Below are positions 1-8,008 of a stretch of DNA of 64,000 bases, piece after piece; position 1 is the first letter of the stretch, and every line of letters starts with the position of its first letter. The translations under genes and the position numbers were made by a program. The DNA is taken from the NCBI GenBank assembly GCA_002483765.1, contig DLIO01000010.1, positions 15,425 to 79,424 on the forward strand. The letters are read 5' to 3'. Origin of the DNA: Lentisphaeria bacterium UBA7640. Its GTDB lineage: Bacteria > Verrucomicrobiota > Lentisphaeria > Victivallales > Victivallaceae. The notes beneath the pieces were generated by a model. That model worked only from the letters and a program-made list of their open reading frames with translations, ran no database searches and was not told the DNA's origin.

Positions 1-40
1 TCTCCAATTCTCCAATTCTCCAACTCTCCAACTCTCCGCA
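1..40. repeat. Octamer tandem repeat (TCTCCAAY)n
   Basis: About four and a half tandem copies of an 8-bp unit, TCTCCAAT or TCTCCAAC, fill the left edge of the window, downstream of the ribosomal operon terminator. The array may continue to the left. Similar pyrimidine-rich strings, or purine-rich ones on the other strand, recur near 44.9 kb, 59.3 kb and 62.1 kb. This suggests a low-complexity sequence spread through intergenic DNA in this genome. Confidence 0.8.
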
Positions 41-66
41 AATCGCGACTAAAAAAGTACAATAAA

Positions 67-97
67 AAAGCCCCATGGTAAAATACCATGGGGCTTT
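67..97 (-). terminator. Rho-independent terminator of the rpmJ-rplQ operon
   Basis: A perfect 14-bp inverted repeat (AAAGCCCCATGGTA and its complement) encloses a 3-nt loop. On the minus strand it is followed by a run of six T. It lies 19 nt past the rplQ stop codon and is the natural end of the ribosomal protein operon. Confidence 0.9.
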
Positions 98-115
98 GTA
101 GCTTTATGAGAAAAT

Positions 116-619
116 TTATTCGGCAGTAGTTTCTACAACCTCAGCTTTATTTTCTTCATTCTCAATTTTTTCGTCAGTTGCTTCTACCGTTTTCGCGGCG
201 ACAGTTTCTTTAACCGGAGTTGCTACAGCTTTCTCTGGTTTGACGGTTTTATCTTTCGGTGCATCATTGTTGGTCAGCTGGAGAATACACATCTCCGCAG
301 CATCACCTTTACGAGTGCCTAAAAGCATAATTCTGGTATAGCCACCTGCACGTTCAGCAAAAGTCGGAGCGACTTCATCAAATAGCTTTTTCACCGCATC
401 TGTATTGCGTAAAAAAGATATTGCCTGACGGCGATGGTGTAATGTTCCTTTTTTCCCAAGGGTGACCATGCGATCAGCGAAGCGTCGTGCTTCTTTTGCC
501 TTGGTTATAGTAGTTTTTACGGAGCCGTTTTCGATCAGGCTACTGATCATGTTAGCCAGCATCGCTTTACGATGAGAGCTAGTACGGCCAATCTTAAAAG
601 TATGTACTCGGTGACGCAT
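116..619 (-). CDS. rplQ: 50S ribosomal protein L17
   Basis: L17 binds 23S rRNA near the peptide exit tunnel of the large subunit. The N-terminus MRHRVHTFKIGRTSSHRKAM is diagnostic, and the core runs to about residue 118. A tail of roughly 50 residues rich in Lys, Glu, Thr and Val follows. Such tails vary between species and make this protein (167 aa) longer than the usual 115-130 aa. The start overlaps the rpoA stop by one base (TAATG), with a GGAGG ribosome binding site inside the end of rpoA. It is the last gene of the operon, before a strong terminator. Confidence 0.97.
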   Translation of the reverse strand: MRHRVHTFKIGRTSSHRKAMLANMISSLIENGSVKTTITKAKEARRFADRMVTLGKKGTLHHRRQAISFLRNTDAVKKLFDEVAPTFAERAGGYTRIMLLGTRKGDAAEMCILQLTNNDAPKDKTVKPEKAVATPVKETVAAKTVEATDEKIENEENKAEVVETTAE

Positions 620-1641
620 TAGTTTCCTCCGTTACCTTCGTTCTTAAGTTGTTCAGTTTCCTTGTCAAGAGCAGCAATCACATTGTCACTGAAAGTCATG
701 CCCAAAGTCAGGTCAAATACGCTGATTTTTTCTTTGATTTCATCCAGTGATTTTTTACCGAAATTACGGTATTTCAACATTTTGCTTTCTGATTTTGTAA
801 CCAGTTCACCAATAATCTTGATGCTGGCGTTTTTCAGACAATTAACCGCACGGACGGACAAATCGAGATGTTCAACAGTCATTGAAAGAGTTTTGAACAA
901 TTTCGCTTCTTCTTCAGTCAATAGCGATACTGCATCTTTTTCGCACGGTGCGGAACCCAAAAACGGTTGTAGATGGCTACTGAGAATCTCAGCTGCTTTC
1001 TCTAACGCGTCATTCGGGGAAATACGCCCGTCAGTCCAAACTTCCAGCTCAAGGCTGTCCATTTCAGTTTCTTCACCAACGCGTGCGGCACCAACTTTAT
1101 AGTTGACGCGAACGACAGGGCTGAACAAACAATCAATAGGAATGGAACCCGCTGCGCGTGATACGCTTTGTTTCTCTGCAGGGAGATATCCTTTTCCATT
1201 GATGACGTCTATTTCTGCACGGAAAGGGACATCTTTATCCAGAGTACAGATCACCTGTTCTGGATTGAGGACTTCCGCTGAACCGTCAGTTGAAATATCG
1301 GCAGCGGTAACTTTTCCGGCTTTGTTTTTCTTGATCTCAAGAGTTTTGCTCGTATCGCCAAAAAGGGCAATCCGCACATTCTTGAGGTTGAGAACGATCT
1401 CAGTAACATCTTCTACTATATTAGGTAGACTGACAAACTCATGGGGAGCACCTTCAATGCGTACTGCACAAATCGCAGCTCCTTCGAGAGACGAAAGCAG
1501 AACTCTGCGCAATGAATTGCCCAAAGTATGACCAAAACCAATCTGGTATGGTGCTGCGGTAAACTTTGCATACCGGGTGGTTGTAGTCTCTTCATCCACG
1601 AGAATGGAGTGGGGCATCGGAAATTCTGATGCAACAGTCAT
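619..1641 (-). CDS. rpoA: DNA-directed RNA polymerase subunit alpha
   Basis: This is the alpha subunit, whose dimer scaffolds beta and beta' and contacts promoter UP elements and activators. At 340 aa it has the usual length. The N-terminal dimerisation domain (about 1-235) carries the conserved GHTLGNSLRRVLLSSLEGAA segment. The C-terminal domain (about 250-330) carries SVRAVNCLKNA and RNFGKKSLDEIKEKI, the HhH motif that binds DNA. It follows rpsK directly, without the rpsD gene that sits at this place in many bacteria. Confidence 0.98.
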   Translation of the reverse strand: MTVASEFPMPHSILVDEETTTTRYAKFTAAPYQIGFGHTLGNSLRRVLLSSLEGAAICAVRIEGAPHEFVSLPNIVEDVTEIVLNLKNVRIALFGDTSKTLEIKKNKAGKVTAADISTDGSAEVLNPEQVICTLDKDVPFRAEIDVINGKGYLPAEKQSVSRAAGSIPIDCLFSPVVRVNYKVGAARVGEETEMDSLELEVWTDGRISPNDALEKAAEILSSHLQPFLGSAPCEKDAVSLLTEEEAKLFKTLSMTVEHLDLSVRAVNCLKNASIKIIGELVTKSESKMLKYRNFGKKSLDEIKEKISVFDLTLGMTFSDNVIAALDKETEQLKNEGNGGN

Positions 1642-1683
1642 TTTATTCCTCCAAAATCTTTAGAATTATTATAATTTTCGTGC

Positions 1684-2142
1684 TTACGAACGGCGGCGTT
1701 TAGGTGGGCGACAGCCATTATGCGGAATCGGAGTAGTATCCTTAATCGCAATAACTTCCATCCCGGTTGAAGCGATGCCTCGAACTGCTGATTCGCGTCC
1801 GGCACCTGGCCCCTTAATGCGCACTTCGACTTCTTTCATGCCGAGAGCTTGAGCTTTCTTGGCCGCATCAACTGCGATAACCTGGGCGGCATATGCAGTA
1901 CTTTTACGCGAGCCTTTAAATCCATTCTTGCCACCAGTAGACCAGCACAGCGTGTTGCCATGAAAATCGGTAAAGGTGACTTTAGTATTGTTGAACGTGG
2001 CACTAACAAAAGCAATGCCAGCGGGGACTGAACGTCCTCCCTTACGGCGAACAACCTCTTTAACTTCAGAAGCAGTATCAACTGGCGCATCCGCGACAGC
2101 TGTAACTTCTTCAGTATTAATATTTTTAATTTCTTCAGCCAT
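1684..2142 (-). CDS. rpsK: 30S ribosomal protein S11
   Basis: S11 is a small-subunit platform protein that contacts 16S rRNA close to the mRNA exit. The core from about residue 36 matches the family ([22 protein letters not shown], the [17 protein letters not shown] helix, and the terminal [10 protein letters not shown]). The first 35 or so residues are an acidic, poorly conserved extension, which explains 152 aa against the usual 125-130. The extension looks translated because ATG at 2142 is the first start in frame, and no good internal Met lies next to the core. Confidence 0.97.
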   Translation of the reverse strand: MAEEIKNINTEEVTAVADAPVDTASEVKEVVRRKGGRSVPAGIAFVSATFNNTKVTFTDFHGNTLCWSTGGKNGFKGSRKSTAYAAQVIAVDAAKKAQALGMKEVEVRIKGPGAGRESAVRGIASTGMEVIAIKDTTPIPHNGCRPPKRRRS

Positions 2143-2194
2143 GCTATTTTAACCTTTTTGCTGATTGCTGTTTTAAAACATAATTCAACATCTA

Positions 2195-2590
2195 TTAGGC
2201 GCCAGCCAAACGACGTTGAGATTTGTCACGAATTGCACCAATAGTAATTTTACGACCCTTGCGAGTCCTTGCATTAGTTTTGGTTCTTTGTCCGCGGCAA
2301 GGAAGTTTTTTCTTATGGCGCATACCGCGGTATGAGCCGTTAGACATTAAGCGACGAATGTCGTTCGCCATCATGCGGCGAAGGTCACCCTCTACTACTA
2401 TGTCATTTTGAAGCATATTGACAATTGAGCTGATCTGCTCTGGGGTCAATTTATCTGCGTGCAAGTCGGCTGGAATATCCAATTTTGTAATGATTTCCAA
2501 CGCTTTTGTTGCGCCGATACCGTAAATATATTGCAAAGCAAATTCAATCCGTTTATTTCCCGGAATTTCTACACCTATAATACGTGGCAT
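2195..2590 (-). CDS. rpsM: 30S ribosomal protein S13
   Basis: S13 is a small-subunit head protein that contacts the P-site tRNA and bridges to the large subunit. The sequence begins MPRIIGVEIPGNKRIEFALQ and ends with the basic tail (RGQRTKTNARTRKGRK) that reaches the P site. The open frame extends 24 codons upstream, but the family start is the ATG at 2590. That start is preceded by AGGAGAGG at good spacing. The protein is 131 aa and lies between rpmJ and rpsK. Confidence 0.97.
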   Translation of the reverse strand: MPRIIGVEIPGNKRIEFALQYIYGIGATKALEIITKLDIPADLHADKLTPEQISSIVNMLQNDIVVEGDLRRMMANDIRRLMSNGSYRGMRHKKKLPCRGQRTKTNARTRKGRKITIGAIRDKSQRRLAGA

Positions 2591-2609
2591 TGTTTGAAAT
2601 CCTCTCCTG

Positions 2610-2726
2610 TTAACCTTGTCTTTGTTTATGGCGGGCATTGCGTGAACATACAATTCGCACAATTCCGTTTCTTTTGATAACCTGGCAGTATTCGCATCTG
2701 CGCTTAACCGATGCTCTAACTTTCAT
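2610..2726 (-). CDS. rpmJ: 50S ribosomal protein L36 (zinc-binding form)
   Basis: This 38-residue protein starts [14 protein letters not shown]. It has three cysteines and one histidine (C11, C14, C27, H33), the zinc ribbon of the C+ form of L36. The open frame can be read 22 codons further upstream, but the ATG at 2726 has an AGGAG site and matches the family exactly. It is the first gene of this operon. infA and secY, frequent neighbours of rpmJ, are not found upstream. Confidence 0.95.
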   Translation of the reverse strand: MKVRASVKRRCEYCQVIKRNGIVRIVCSRNARHKQRQG

Positions 2727-2875
2727 ATTTCTAATTCTCCTGGTTTTACTTGTTGTTTGTAAGTCATAAATCTTCGAAAATAACGATAACAATATTTATG
2801 ATCAAACCTGATAATTCCGACCTTAACCTTCGACAGCGGTGTGGAAGTAGATGTCATGTCAAGATACAAGAACTC

Positions 2876-2905
2876 ATAATCTAAGCCGATTGTCTTGATA
2901 GTCAA
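2876..2905 (-). promoter_or_regulatory. Predicted sigma-70 promoter for rpmJ-rpsM-rpsK-rpoA-rplQ
   Basis: Reading the minus strand, TTGACT (2905-2900) is followed after 18 bp by GATTAT (2881-2876), about 150 bp upstream of rpmJ. The -35 matches consensus in 5 of 6 positions and the -10 in 4 of 6. The long leader between here and the start codon could hold regulatory RNA, but I recognise no known motif in it. This is a pattern-based prediction. Confidence 0.45.
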
Positions 2906-3046
2906 GAAGAAAAAATAATTTTATTGCATTTTTTTATCTAATACATCGATTATTTTTAAAAATGGTCAAATGTGAACCAGAGACTTGGACTTTCCAACCA
3001 CTTTTATTTATCGATCTTAAAACGTAGAGGTTAGCTTTGAAGTTAT

Positions 3047-3562
3047 CTAGAAATCAAGCCCTTCTCTCGCTGAAATTCCAGAGTCGAAAGGATGTTTTAC
3101 CGAATCAATACGGGATATTAAGTCACTGATTTCTAATAGTTTTTGTGGTGCTCCGCGGCCGGTAATGATAACATTTAAAGGGGCAGGGCGGTTTTGTAAC
3201 GCGGTGATGACTTCATTGATATCCAGCAAATGCTGGTCCAGAGCGACATTAAGTTCATCAAGCACGAGGAGTTGAAGCTTGGGTTGTTTTAGTAATTCTT
3301 CTGTACGCTGCCAAGCTTCCAGAGCGCTTCCGGCGTGGTTACCCTGCGCCCAAGTATAACCACAGCCTAATTGTTCAAAAATGAATTTCGAAGAACTGAG
3401 TTGTTGGAAAAATTGTTGTTCACCGGTGTTCATATTACTGCCTTTGACGAATTGCAGCAATGCGACATTCCAATCCCAACCCAGGGCACGAATTATCGTT
3501 CCAAATGCTGAAGTTGATTTTCCCTTACCGTTACCAGTTATATTTAATAATAGTCCCTTCAT
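3047..3562 (-). CDS. cobO: Corrinoid adenosyltransferase (CobO/BtuR family)
   Basis: This enzyme transfers the 5'-deoxyadenosyl group of ATP to reduced cobalt in corrinoids, making adenosylcobalamin or adenosylcobinamide. At 171 aa it fits the CobA/CobO/BtuR family. The P-loop GNGKGKST is at residues 10-17, FGTIIRALGWDWNVALLQFVKG follows, and VLDELN around residue 100 is the Walker B-like segment. It stands alone on the minus strand with no cobalamin genes beside it, so it may serve salvage. Symbols cobO, btuR and cobA are all used for this family. Confidence 0.92.
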   Translation of the reverse strand: MKGLLLNITGNGKGKSTSAFGTIIRALGWDWNVALLQFVKGSNMNTGEQQFFQQLSSSKFIFEQLGCGYTWAQGNHAGSALEAWQRTEELLKQPKLQLLVLDELNVALDQHLLDINEVITALQNRPAPLNVIITGRGAPQKLLEISDLISRIDSVKHPFDSGISAREGLDF

Positions 3563-3636
3563 TCAAAACCCTCCGTGATTGATAGATTATACACTATAAC
3601 GCACTAAAAATCCATTGCTAATCTAGAAAATGTTCC

Positions 3637-3665
3637 TTGATATCTGTGTAATAAGGTATTATGAT
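3637..3665 (+). promoter_or_regulatory. Predicted sigma-70 promoter of the alpha/beta hydrolase gene
   Basis: TTGATA (3637-3642) and TATGAT (3660-3665) are separated by 17 bp, and each box matches consensus in 5 of 6 positions. It lies 60 bp upstream of the hydrolase start codon, in the divergent gap between cobO and the hydrolase. Confidence 0.6.
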
Positions 3666-3725
3666 TTATCCCTTTAAGGAATTCTAATTTCATAAGTGCA
3701 ATTACAGAAATGAGAGGAAATTATT

Positions 3726-4526
3726 ATGCTTCAATTTAGTTCGATTTATTTGGACAAACCCATTATCAGCGGTCGAGTCGTTGATATATTTATTCCTGAG
3801 TTAATAACTCAAAATATTGCGTTGTTTTTTGTTCATGGCGGTGGCTGGCGTGGTGGCAGTCGCAATATTTTCCATCACATCATTGCAGAATACAGCGAAC
3901 AGGGATTTATTTGTGCCAGCACCGACTACCGCTTAAACGGAGTTAATGCCTTTGAGCAGATTTTTGATATTCGTTGCGCTTATAATTTATTTATTGCTAA
4001 ACTGTTGGACATTGGACGTGAACCGAGAATTTTAGTAATAGGTTCTTCTGCTGGTGCGCATTTAGCTTCGTTGATGACTTTAACCACTCCCGGTGAATGT
4101 GGTGAACCGGTCGAACAGTCTGGATTAGAGAATTATTCTAATGAATGGGTCAAACCGTGTGGCGGAGCGTTTCAGGCTACTCCAGTGACCTTTGAGCCAT
4201 GGACTGATATCTTTCCAGCAATTTGGTCTTCGATGCAAAATATTGCAAGTGAAACTTATATTACTGAAGCGACAGCTTATCGCAAGTTGTCGCTTAACAG
4301 TTATTTGAAGCGTGATAATCCACCGTTATTTTTTCTCGAAGCGGAAAATGAACACATGTTTCCAAGCGCAATGACTCGTGAATTTACTGAACAACACAAT
4401 AAATTAGGAGTCAATTCACAATGGAAACAATATCCTCGAACCGAACACGGTTTTTTCTATGACTTAACACGATGGCAGCAACGCAAAGCATTTGACGATA
4501 TCAAGAAATTCGCTGAATCGTTATGA
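3726..4526 (+). CDS. Alpha/beta hydrolase (esterase/lipase-like)
   Basis: A 266-residue cytoplasmic alpha/beta hydrolase of the type that includes small carboxylesterases and kynurenine formamidase-like enzymes. HGGGWR (37-42) is the oxyanion-hole motif. GSSAG (106-110) is the nucleophile elbow with S108 as the likely catalytic serine. TEHGF near residue 241 supplies the probable catalytic histidine. The acid residue is less clear; it is probably in LEAENEHMFP. No signal peptide is visible. It has its own promoter, a GAGAGGAAA ribosome binding site, and no functionally related neighbour, so the substrate cannot be guessed. Confidence 0.85.
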   Translation: MLQFSSIYLDKPIISGRVVDIFIPELITQNIALFFVHGGGWRGGSRNIFHHIIAEYSEQGFICASTDYRLNGVNAFEQIFDIRCAYNLFIAKLLDIGREPRILVIGSSAGAHLASLMTLTTPGECGEPVEQSGLENYSNEWVKPCGGAFQATPVTFEPWTDIFPAIWSSMQNIASETYITEATAYRKLSLNSYLKRDNPPLFFLEAENEHMFPSAMTREFTEQHNKLGVNSQWKQYPRTEHGFFYDLTRWQQRKAFDDIKKFAESL

Positions 4527-4565
4527 TGACTGTGGGGATGGGAAGTTGGTTCAATGAGAAATTTG

Positions 4566-4596
4566 AATTAGCGCGCGCATTATGCGCGCGCTAATT
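4566..4596. repeat. 31-bp GC-alternating palindrome, copy 1
   Basis: A perfect inverted repeat with 15-bp arms around one central T: AATT-AG-CGCGCGCAT on the left and its complement on the right. It sits 40 bp after the hydrolase stop and 285 bp before the permease gene, both on the plus strand. No T-run follows, so it is not a standard terminator. It is the first of six near-identical copies in this window. Confidence 0.9.
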
Positions 4597-4782
4597 TAAA
4601 GCTCAAGTTATCCTGTTTTTCCTCTCATAATATTGAGTAACATGACGTATTTAAAAAATCCCACTTTCCGTCTATTTTACTTGTTTACAGTAAGTGTTTT
4701 CTTTCTGTTTTTTAACGTTCAAACTCTATTCTTTTGGTAGTTTTTTTAGGGCTGAGTTTGATTTTTCGATAAAAAGTTTGAT

Positions 4783-4800
4783 ATTCTTGTAGGCAAGAAT
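4783..4800 (+). promoter_or_regulatory. Inverted repeat, possible operator of the metal-efflux permease
   Basis: ATTCTTG and CAAGAAT form a perfect 7-bp inverted repeat with a 4-bp spacer. It starts at the last base of a -35-like TTGATA (4778-4783). A weak -10-like TTAAAA begins about 19 bp after that box. A dyad between unusually spaced -35 and -10 elements is the layout of MerR-type metal-responsive promoters, and the downstream gene encodes a metal exporter. No MerR-type gene is nearby. A weak hairpin (CCACG...CGTGG, about 4820-4851) lies between this site and the start codon. Confidence 0.4.
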
Positions 4801-4880
4801 TGTTAAAAACAACCTTTATGCCACGCAGTCGTTGGTTTTTACGCTGTCGTGGTGTTACATAATAAATAGGAGTAGATTAT

Positions 4881-6152
4881 ATGCTTAATTGGATATGGAA
4901 TTTTATAATAGAGTTTTGGAATATAAGTTGCTTGATGGCGCCATGGGTATTGTTTGGGTTCCTTGCTGGTGGAATTATCGCGGTACTGGTGCCGGAGCGT
5001 TTTATTCAAAAACATCTTGGCGGTCATGGTTTTTTAGCGATAGTTAAGGCATCATTGATCGGAGTGCCGTTGCCGTTGTGTTCGTGTGGAGTAATCCCGA
5101 TGAGTGCTACTTTGAAACGTCAAGGTGCCGGCAATGGAACGGTAGCATCTTTTATCACTTCAACTCCGCAGATCGGTTTTTCGAGTTTTATTCCTGCTTG
5201 GCAGATAATAAATCCGTTAACTGCTATCGTTAAAGCGGTGTTTGCGTTTTTTACCGGCATTTTGACCGGTACGATTATCAATTTTTTTGATAACGACGAA
5301 GTTGTTGCCAAAGAGGTAAAGGTGGTGGAAACAGAACCAGAGGTAGCGGGAACGGAGCCGGAACTCATGGCAACCGTAAAAAGGAAAAATAAGATTGTCG
5401 AAATATTCCAATACTCATTTGGTACGTTGATGGGAGATGTTGGCGGAACACTAATATTCGGATTGTTGGTTTCTGCAGTGATTGCAGTGGCGTTACCGGA
5501 AGAATTCGTGGTAGAACATGTGGCTGGTAGCATTTGGGCAAAGCCGTTGATATTTCTAGTTAGTATGCCGTTGTATGTCTGCACTAATGCGGTGATTCCA
5601 ATTGGCGCAATGTTTTTAATGAAAGGATTGTCACTTGGTACGGTAATGGTGTTTTTGATCGCTGGGCCGTCATGTAGCGCCCCGATGCTGGCCACGCTTT
5701 GGAAGATCGTTGGACGGCGTGGCACTTTTATTTATCTTGGCGTTATGCTTGTCTGTACTTTGGCAACAGGTTGGGCATTGGATGCCTTTGCTACGTCAAC
5801 TCCGATAGCCTCTTTAACCGAAGCGCATTATCATGGGGAATCTGCAACGTGGTTTGAGAACCTTTGTGCGATAGTCATGCTCGGTGCAATATCTTTCAAT
5901 ATGTTGAAAAGGTATTTCAGAGTGGAAACTGTGCTTAATCCTGGACAGGGACAAATTCTGTTGCAAGTTTCAGAAATGGAGTGTGAACATTGCCGGCAAT
6001 TAGTTACAGAGACGCTGAGTGCTATTTCTGGGGTTAGTAACGTCAAAGTAGACCTCGCTAACGGTCAGGCTTTGGTCACGGCCAAAGAAGAGTTATTGCC
6101 ACAAATGTTGACAGCGTTAGAAAGGGCCGGGCATCCAGGCAACAAAGCTTAA
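4881..6152 (+). CDS. SO_0444/ArsP-type metal-efflux permease with C-terminal HMA domain
   Basis: A predicted inner-membrane permease of the UPF0718/SO_0444 family, associated with export of heavy metals such as copper or zinc. Two blocks of hydrophobic helices (about 1-135 and 175-310) are separated by a charged loop rich in Glu and Val. The PLCSCGVIP motif (65-73) is the signature cysteine cluster, and GPSCSAPML in the second half is its counterpart. The last 65 residues are a heavy-metal-associated domain with MECEHC (366-371) in place of the usual MxCxxC. This fusion suggests metal capture and hand-over to the pore. A monocistronic unit is likely. Confidence 0.85.
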   Translation: MLNWIWNFIIEFWNISCLMAPWVLFGFLAGGIIAVLVPERFIQKHLGGHGFLAIVKASLIGVPLPLCSCGVIPMSATLKRQGAGNGTVASFITSTPQIGFSSFIPAWQIINPLTAIVKAVFAFFTGILTGTIINFFDNDEVVAKEVKVVETEPEVAGTEPELMATVKRKNKIVEIFQYSFGTLMGDVGGTLIFGLLVSAVIAVALPEEFVVEHVAGSIWAKPLIFLVSMPLYVCTNAVIPIGAMFLMKGLSLGTVMVFLIAGPSCSAPMLATLWKIVGRRGTFIYLGVMLVCTLATGWALDAFATSTPIASLTEAHYHGESATWFENLCAIVMLGAISFNMLKRYFRVETVLNPGQGQILLQVSEMECEHCRQLVTETLSAISGVSNVKVDLANGQALVTAKEELLPQMLTALERAGHPGNKA

Positions 6153-6193
6153 CTAATCTTTTGCTTTGGGAATTCGCGATTTAGAGTAATTAT

Positions 6194-8008
6194 TTACTGC
6201 ATTTCTTCGCGAAGTTCCGCAAAGCTAATGGGCTGGAAGTTTGCTCTGGATTGCTTGCGTTTTTCTAAGTCAATATTCCAATATTTCCATTGGGCAAATG
6301 CAAAATCGTGCGGGACAAAGTTTTCCAGCCATTCGTGGGTCAATTGAAATGAGATCGGATGGCTTTCAAATATCCATGGACATTGTTGGGTAAGATAATG
6401 TGCCATTTCGCGATATTTTGTAGTGCGTTCCGGTGAGTCGGCCATACCGATAATCTCTTCAAACAGCCCGTCAAAGACAGGATCACGATAACAGACGCGG
6501 TTACTCCCACCGGCATTTTTACTGTAAAACAGTTGAAGGAAGTTTTCAGCATCTGGATAATCGCCAATCCACGATAACCGAAACAGTTGCATGTGTCCTT
6601 GTTGTAGTTTTTGATAAAAACGTGGACGATTGTTCAATTCTGAGCGGAGTTCAATACCTATTTTGTTTAAATCGCGCGCCATTATTTCGCCTAATTGTCG
6701 ATTGGCTGAACTGCTACCAGGTTGATCAAAAGTTAAGACTAGCGCTTTGCCGGTGCTTGGATCGATACCGTCTGGATAACCTGCAAGCACCATTTCTGCA
6801 CGCGCCTTTTCGATATTATGTTGATTCCATGGATTTTGGAATTGTTCATCAAACCCCGCGACTCCAGGAGGAATAGGGCCATTTGCCGGAATGATTTGGC
6901 CGTTGAAATGTTTCATTCTCGCCTCCAAGTCATGGACTAATGAAATAGCGCGACGCAGATGTAGGTTTCTGCCCAATATTGGATCGGTAAAATTAAAGCC
7001 GATATAACGAACTTCGAATTCTGGGACTTGCCAAAGTTTGATTCCACGTTTAAGCAATGCCGAAACTAGGGTTCCACCGCCGCCGATGACTGAATCGATA
7101 TTCTCTTTATCAATAGTGCTGAGGTCGAGTTGTCCTTGTAAAAACAATAACCAAGCTGAAAAGGGCTGTTTTACTTGGTTACAAATAATTTTATCGAGTA
7201 GAGGTAAAGTTCTGGTGCGGTCTGTTGGATTAAGAGCGGCAGTAAAAAATTCCTGGCGGTATTCGGGATTGCGCTCCAATTCAATGCGGTAATCGCGAAT
7301 CCAGCGCGTTAATTTAAAAGGACCAGAACCGACCGGTTGATTCGCGAATGCTTCTCCATAAAACTCAACTGCGCGCTGCGAAACTATAGCAGCATAAGGA
7401 ATTGCTAAATTATATAAAAAACGCGGATCAGGCTGGTTTAAATGGATTTTAAAATTGAATTTGTCAATAATCTCAAACCCAGCGATAGAACGTTTATAAA
7501 CTGAATTATCGTCGGATTTTAATTTGGCGGTTAATTGACGGAATTCATCAATCCCTTTGATTCTTCCTCGGAATATCCAGAACACTGGACTATGCAGACG
7601 AATATCAGCAATGCGCAAAAAAGAATAAAGCACATCATGCGCAGTGATTTGTCGTGAATTTTTATTTTGCCCTTTAAAACAAGGATCATCATGAAAGAAT
7701 AAATCATCGCGCAATTTAAAAGTATAGGAAGTCATTTCGACATTTGGCTTTGGCATTTTAGCGAGCATCGACGGTTCCAGTCGATACGGACGATCTAAAT
7801 AATTGTATTGCAAAAGTGTATCATAAACAGATGCTGCGAGATTGCGACTGGCCAGATCTGCGGCCAACGCAGGGTCAAGGGTTTTTACCTGTCCGCCCGC
7901 TGTGGTGTACATGACGCGTTCATTTGGAGTTTTATCATCACGGTTGCAACCTGTAGAGAAATTTAATCCTAAAACAGCGATGGCAAAAATTAATACTCTT
8001 TTAACCAT
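6194..8008 (-). CDS. OppA-like peptide/solute-binding lipoprotein (SBP family 5)
   Basis: A 604-residue extracytoplasmic solute-binding protein of ABC family 5, which bind oligopeptides, nickel or other solutes. A lipoprotein signal peptide ends at C21 (LNFSTGC). The domain has the usual landmarks: TLDPALAADLASRNLAASVYDTLLQY near the N-terminus, YTFKLRDDLFFHDD, VGSGPFKL, and LFRLSWIGDYPDAENFLQLFYS near the C-terminus. The start overlaps the upstream epimerase gene by 19 bp, so the two are probably translated together. No ABC permease or ATPase of the Opp/Dpp type is in the window. It is the last gene of the mla operon. Confidence 0.88.
   Translation of the reverse strand: MVKRVLIFAIAVLGLNFSTGCNRDDKTPNERVMYTTAGGQVKTLDPALAADLASRNLAASVYDTLLQYNYLDRPYRLEPSMLAKMPKPNVEMTSYTFKLRDDLFFHDDPCFKGQNKNSRQITAHDVLYSFLRIADIRLHSPVFWIFRGRIKGIDEFRQLTAKLKSDDNSVYKRSIAGFEIIDKFNFKIHLNQPDPRFLYNLAIPYAAIVSQRAVEFYGEAFANQPVGSGPFKLTRWIRDYRIELERNPEYRQEFFTAALNPTDRTRTLPLLDKIICNQVKQPFSAWLLFLQGQLDLSTIDKENIDSVIGGGGTLVSALLKRGIKLWQVPEFEVRYIGFNFTDPILGRNLHLRRAISLVHDLEARMKHFNGQIIPANGPIPPGVAGFDEQFQNPWNQHNIEKARAEMVLAGYPDGIDPSTGKALVLTFDQPGSSSANRQLGEIMARDLNKIGIELRSELNNRPRFYQKLQQGHMQLFRLSWIGDYPDAENFLQLFYSKNAGGSNRVCYRDPVFDGLFEEIIGMADSPERTTKYREMAHYLTQQCPWIFESHPISFQLTHEWLENFVPHDFAFAQWKYWNIDLEKRKQSRANFQPISFAELREEMQ

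Noticed and set aside
1..40. Octamer repeats as a CRISPR array
   Set aside because: The units are directly adjacent with no spacers and are only 8 bp long. No cas genes are present in the window.
662..1531. Long plus-strand open frames opposite rpoA, and similar shadows opposite other real genes
   Set aside because: They are antisense frames of well-identified genes and show no independent coding evidence.
2723..2905. 60-codon minus-strand frame upstream of rpmJ
   Set aside because: It overlaps both the predicted promoter and the rpmJ start, and its sequence matches nothing known.
4566..4596. Reading the 31-bp palindromes as ordinary Rho-independent terminators
   Set aside because: None is followed by a T-run, one precedes mlaE in a divergent gap, and copy 6 follows a complete separate terminator.
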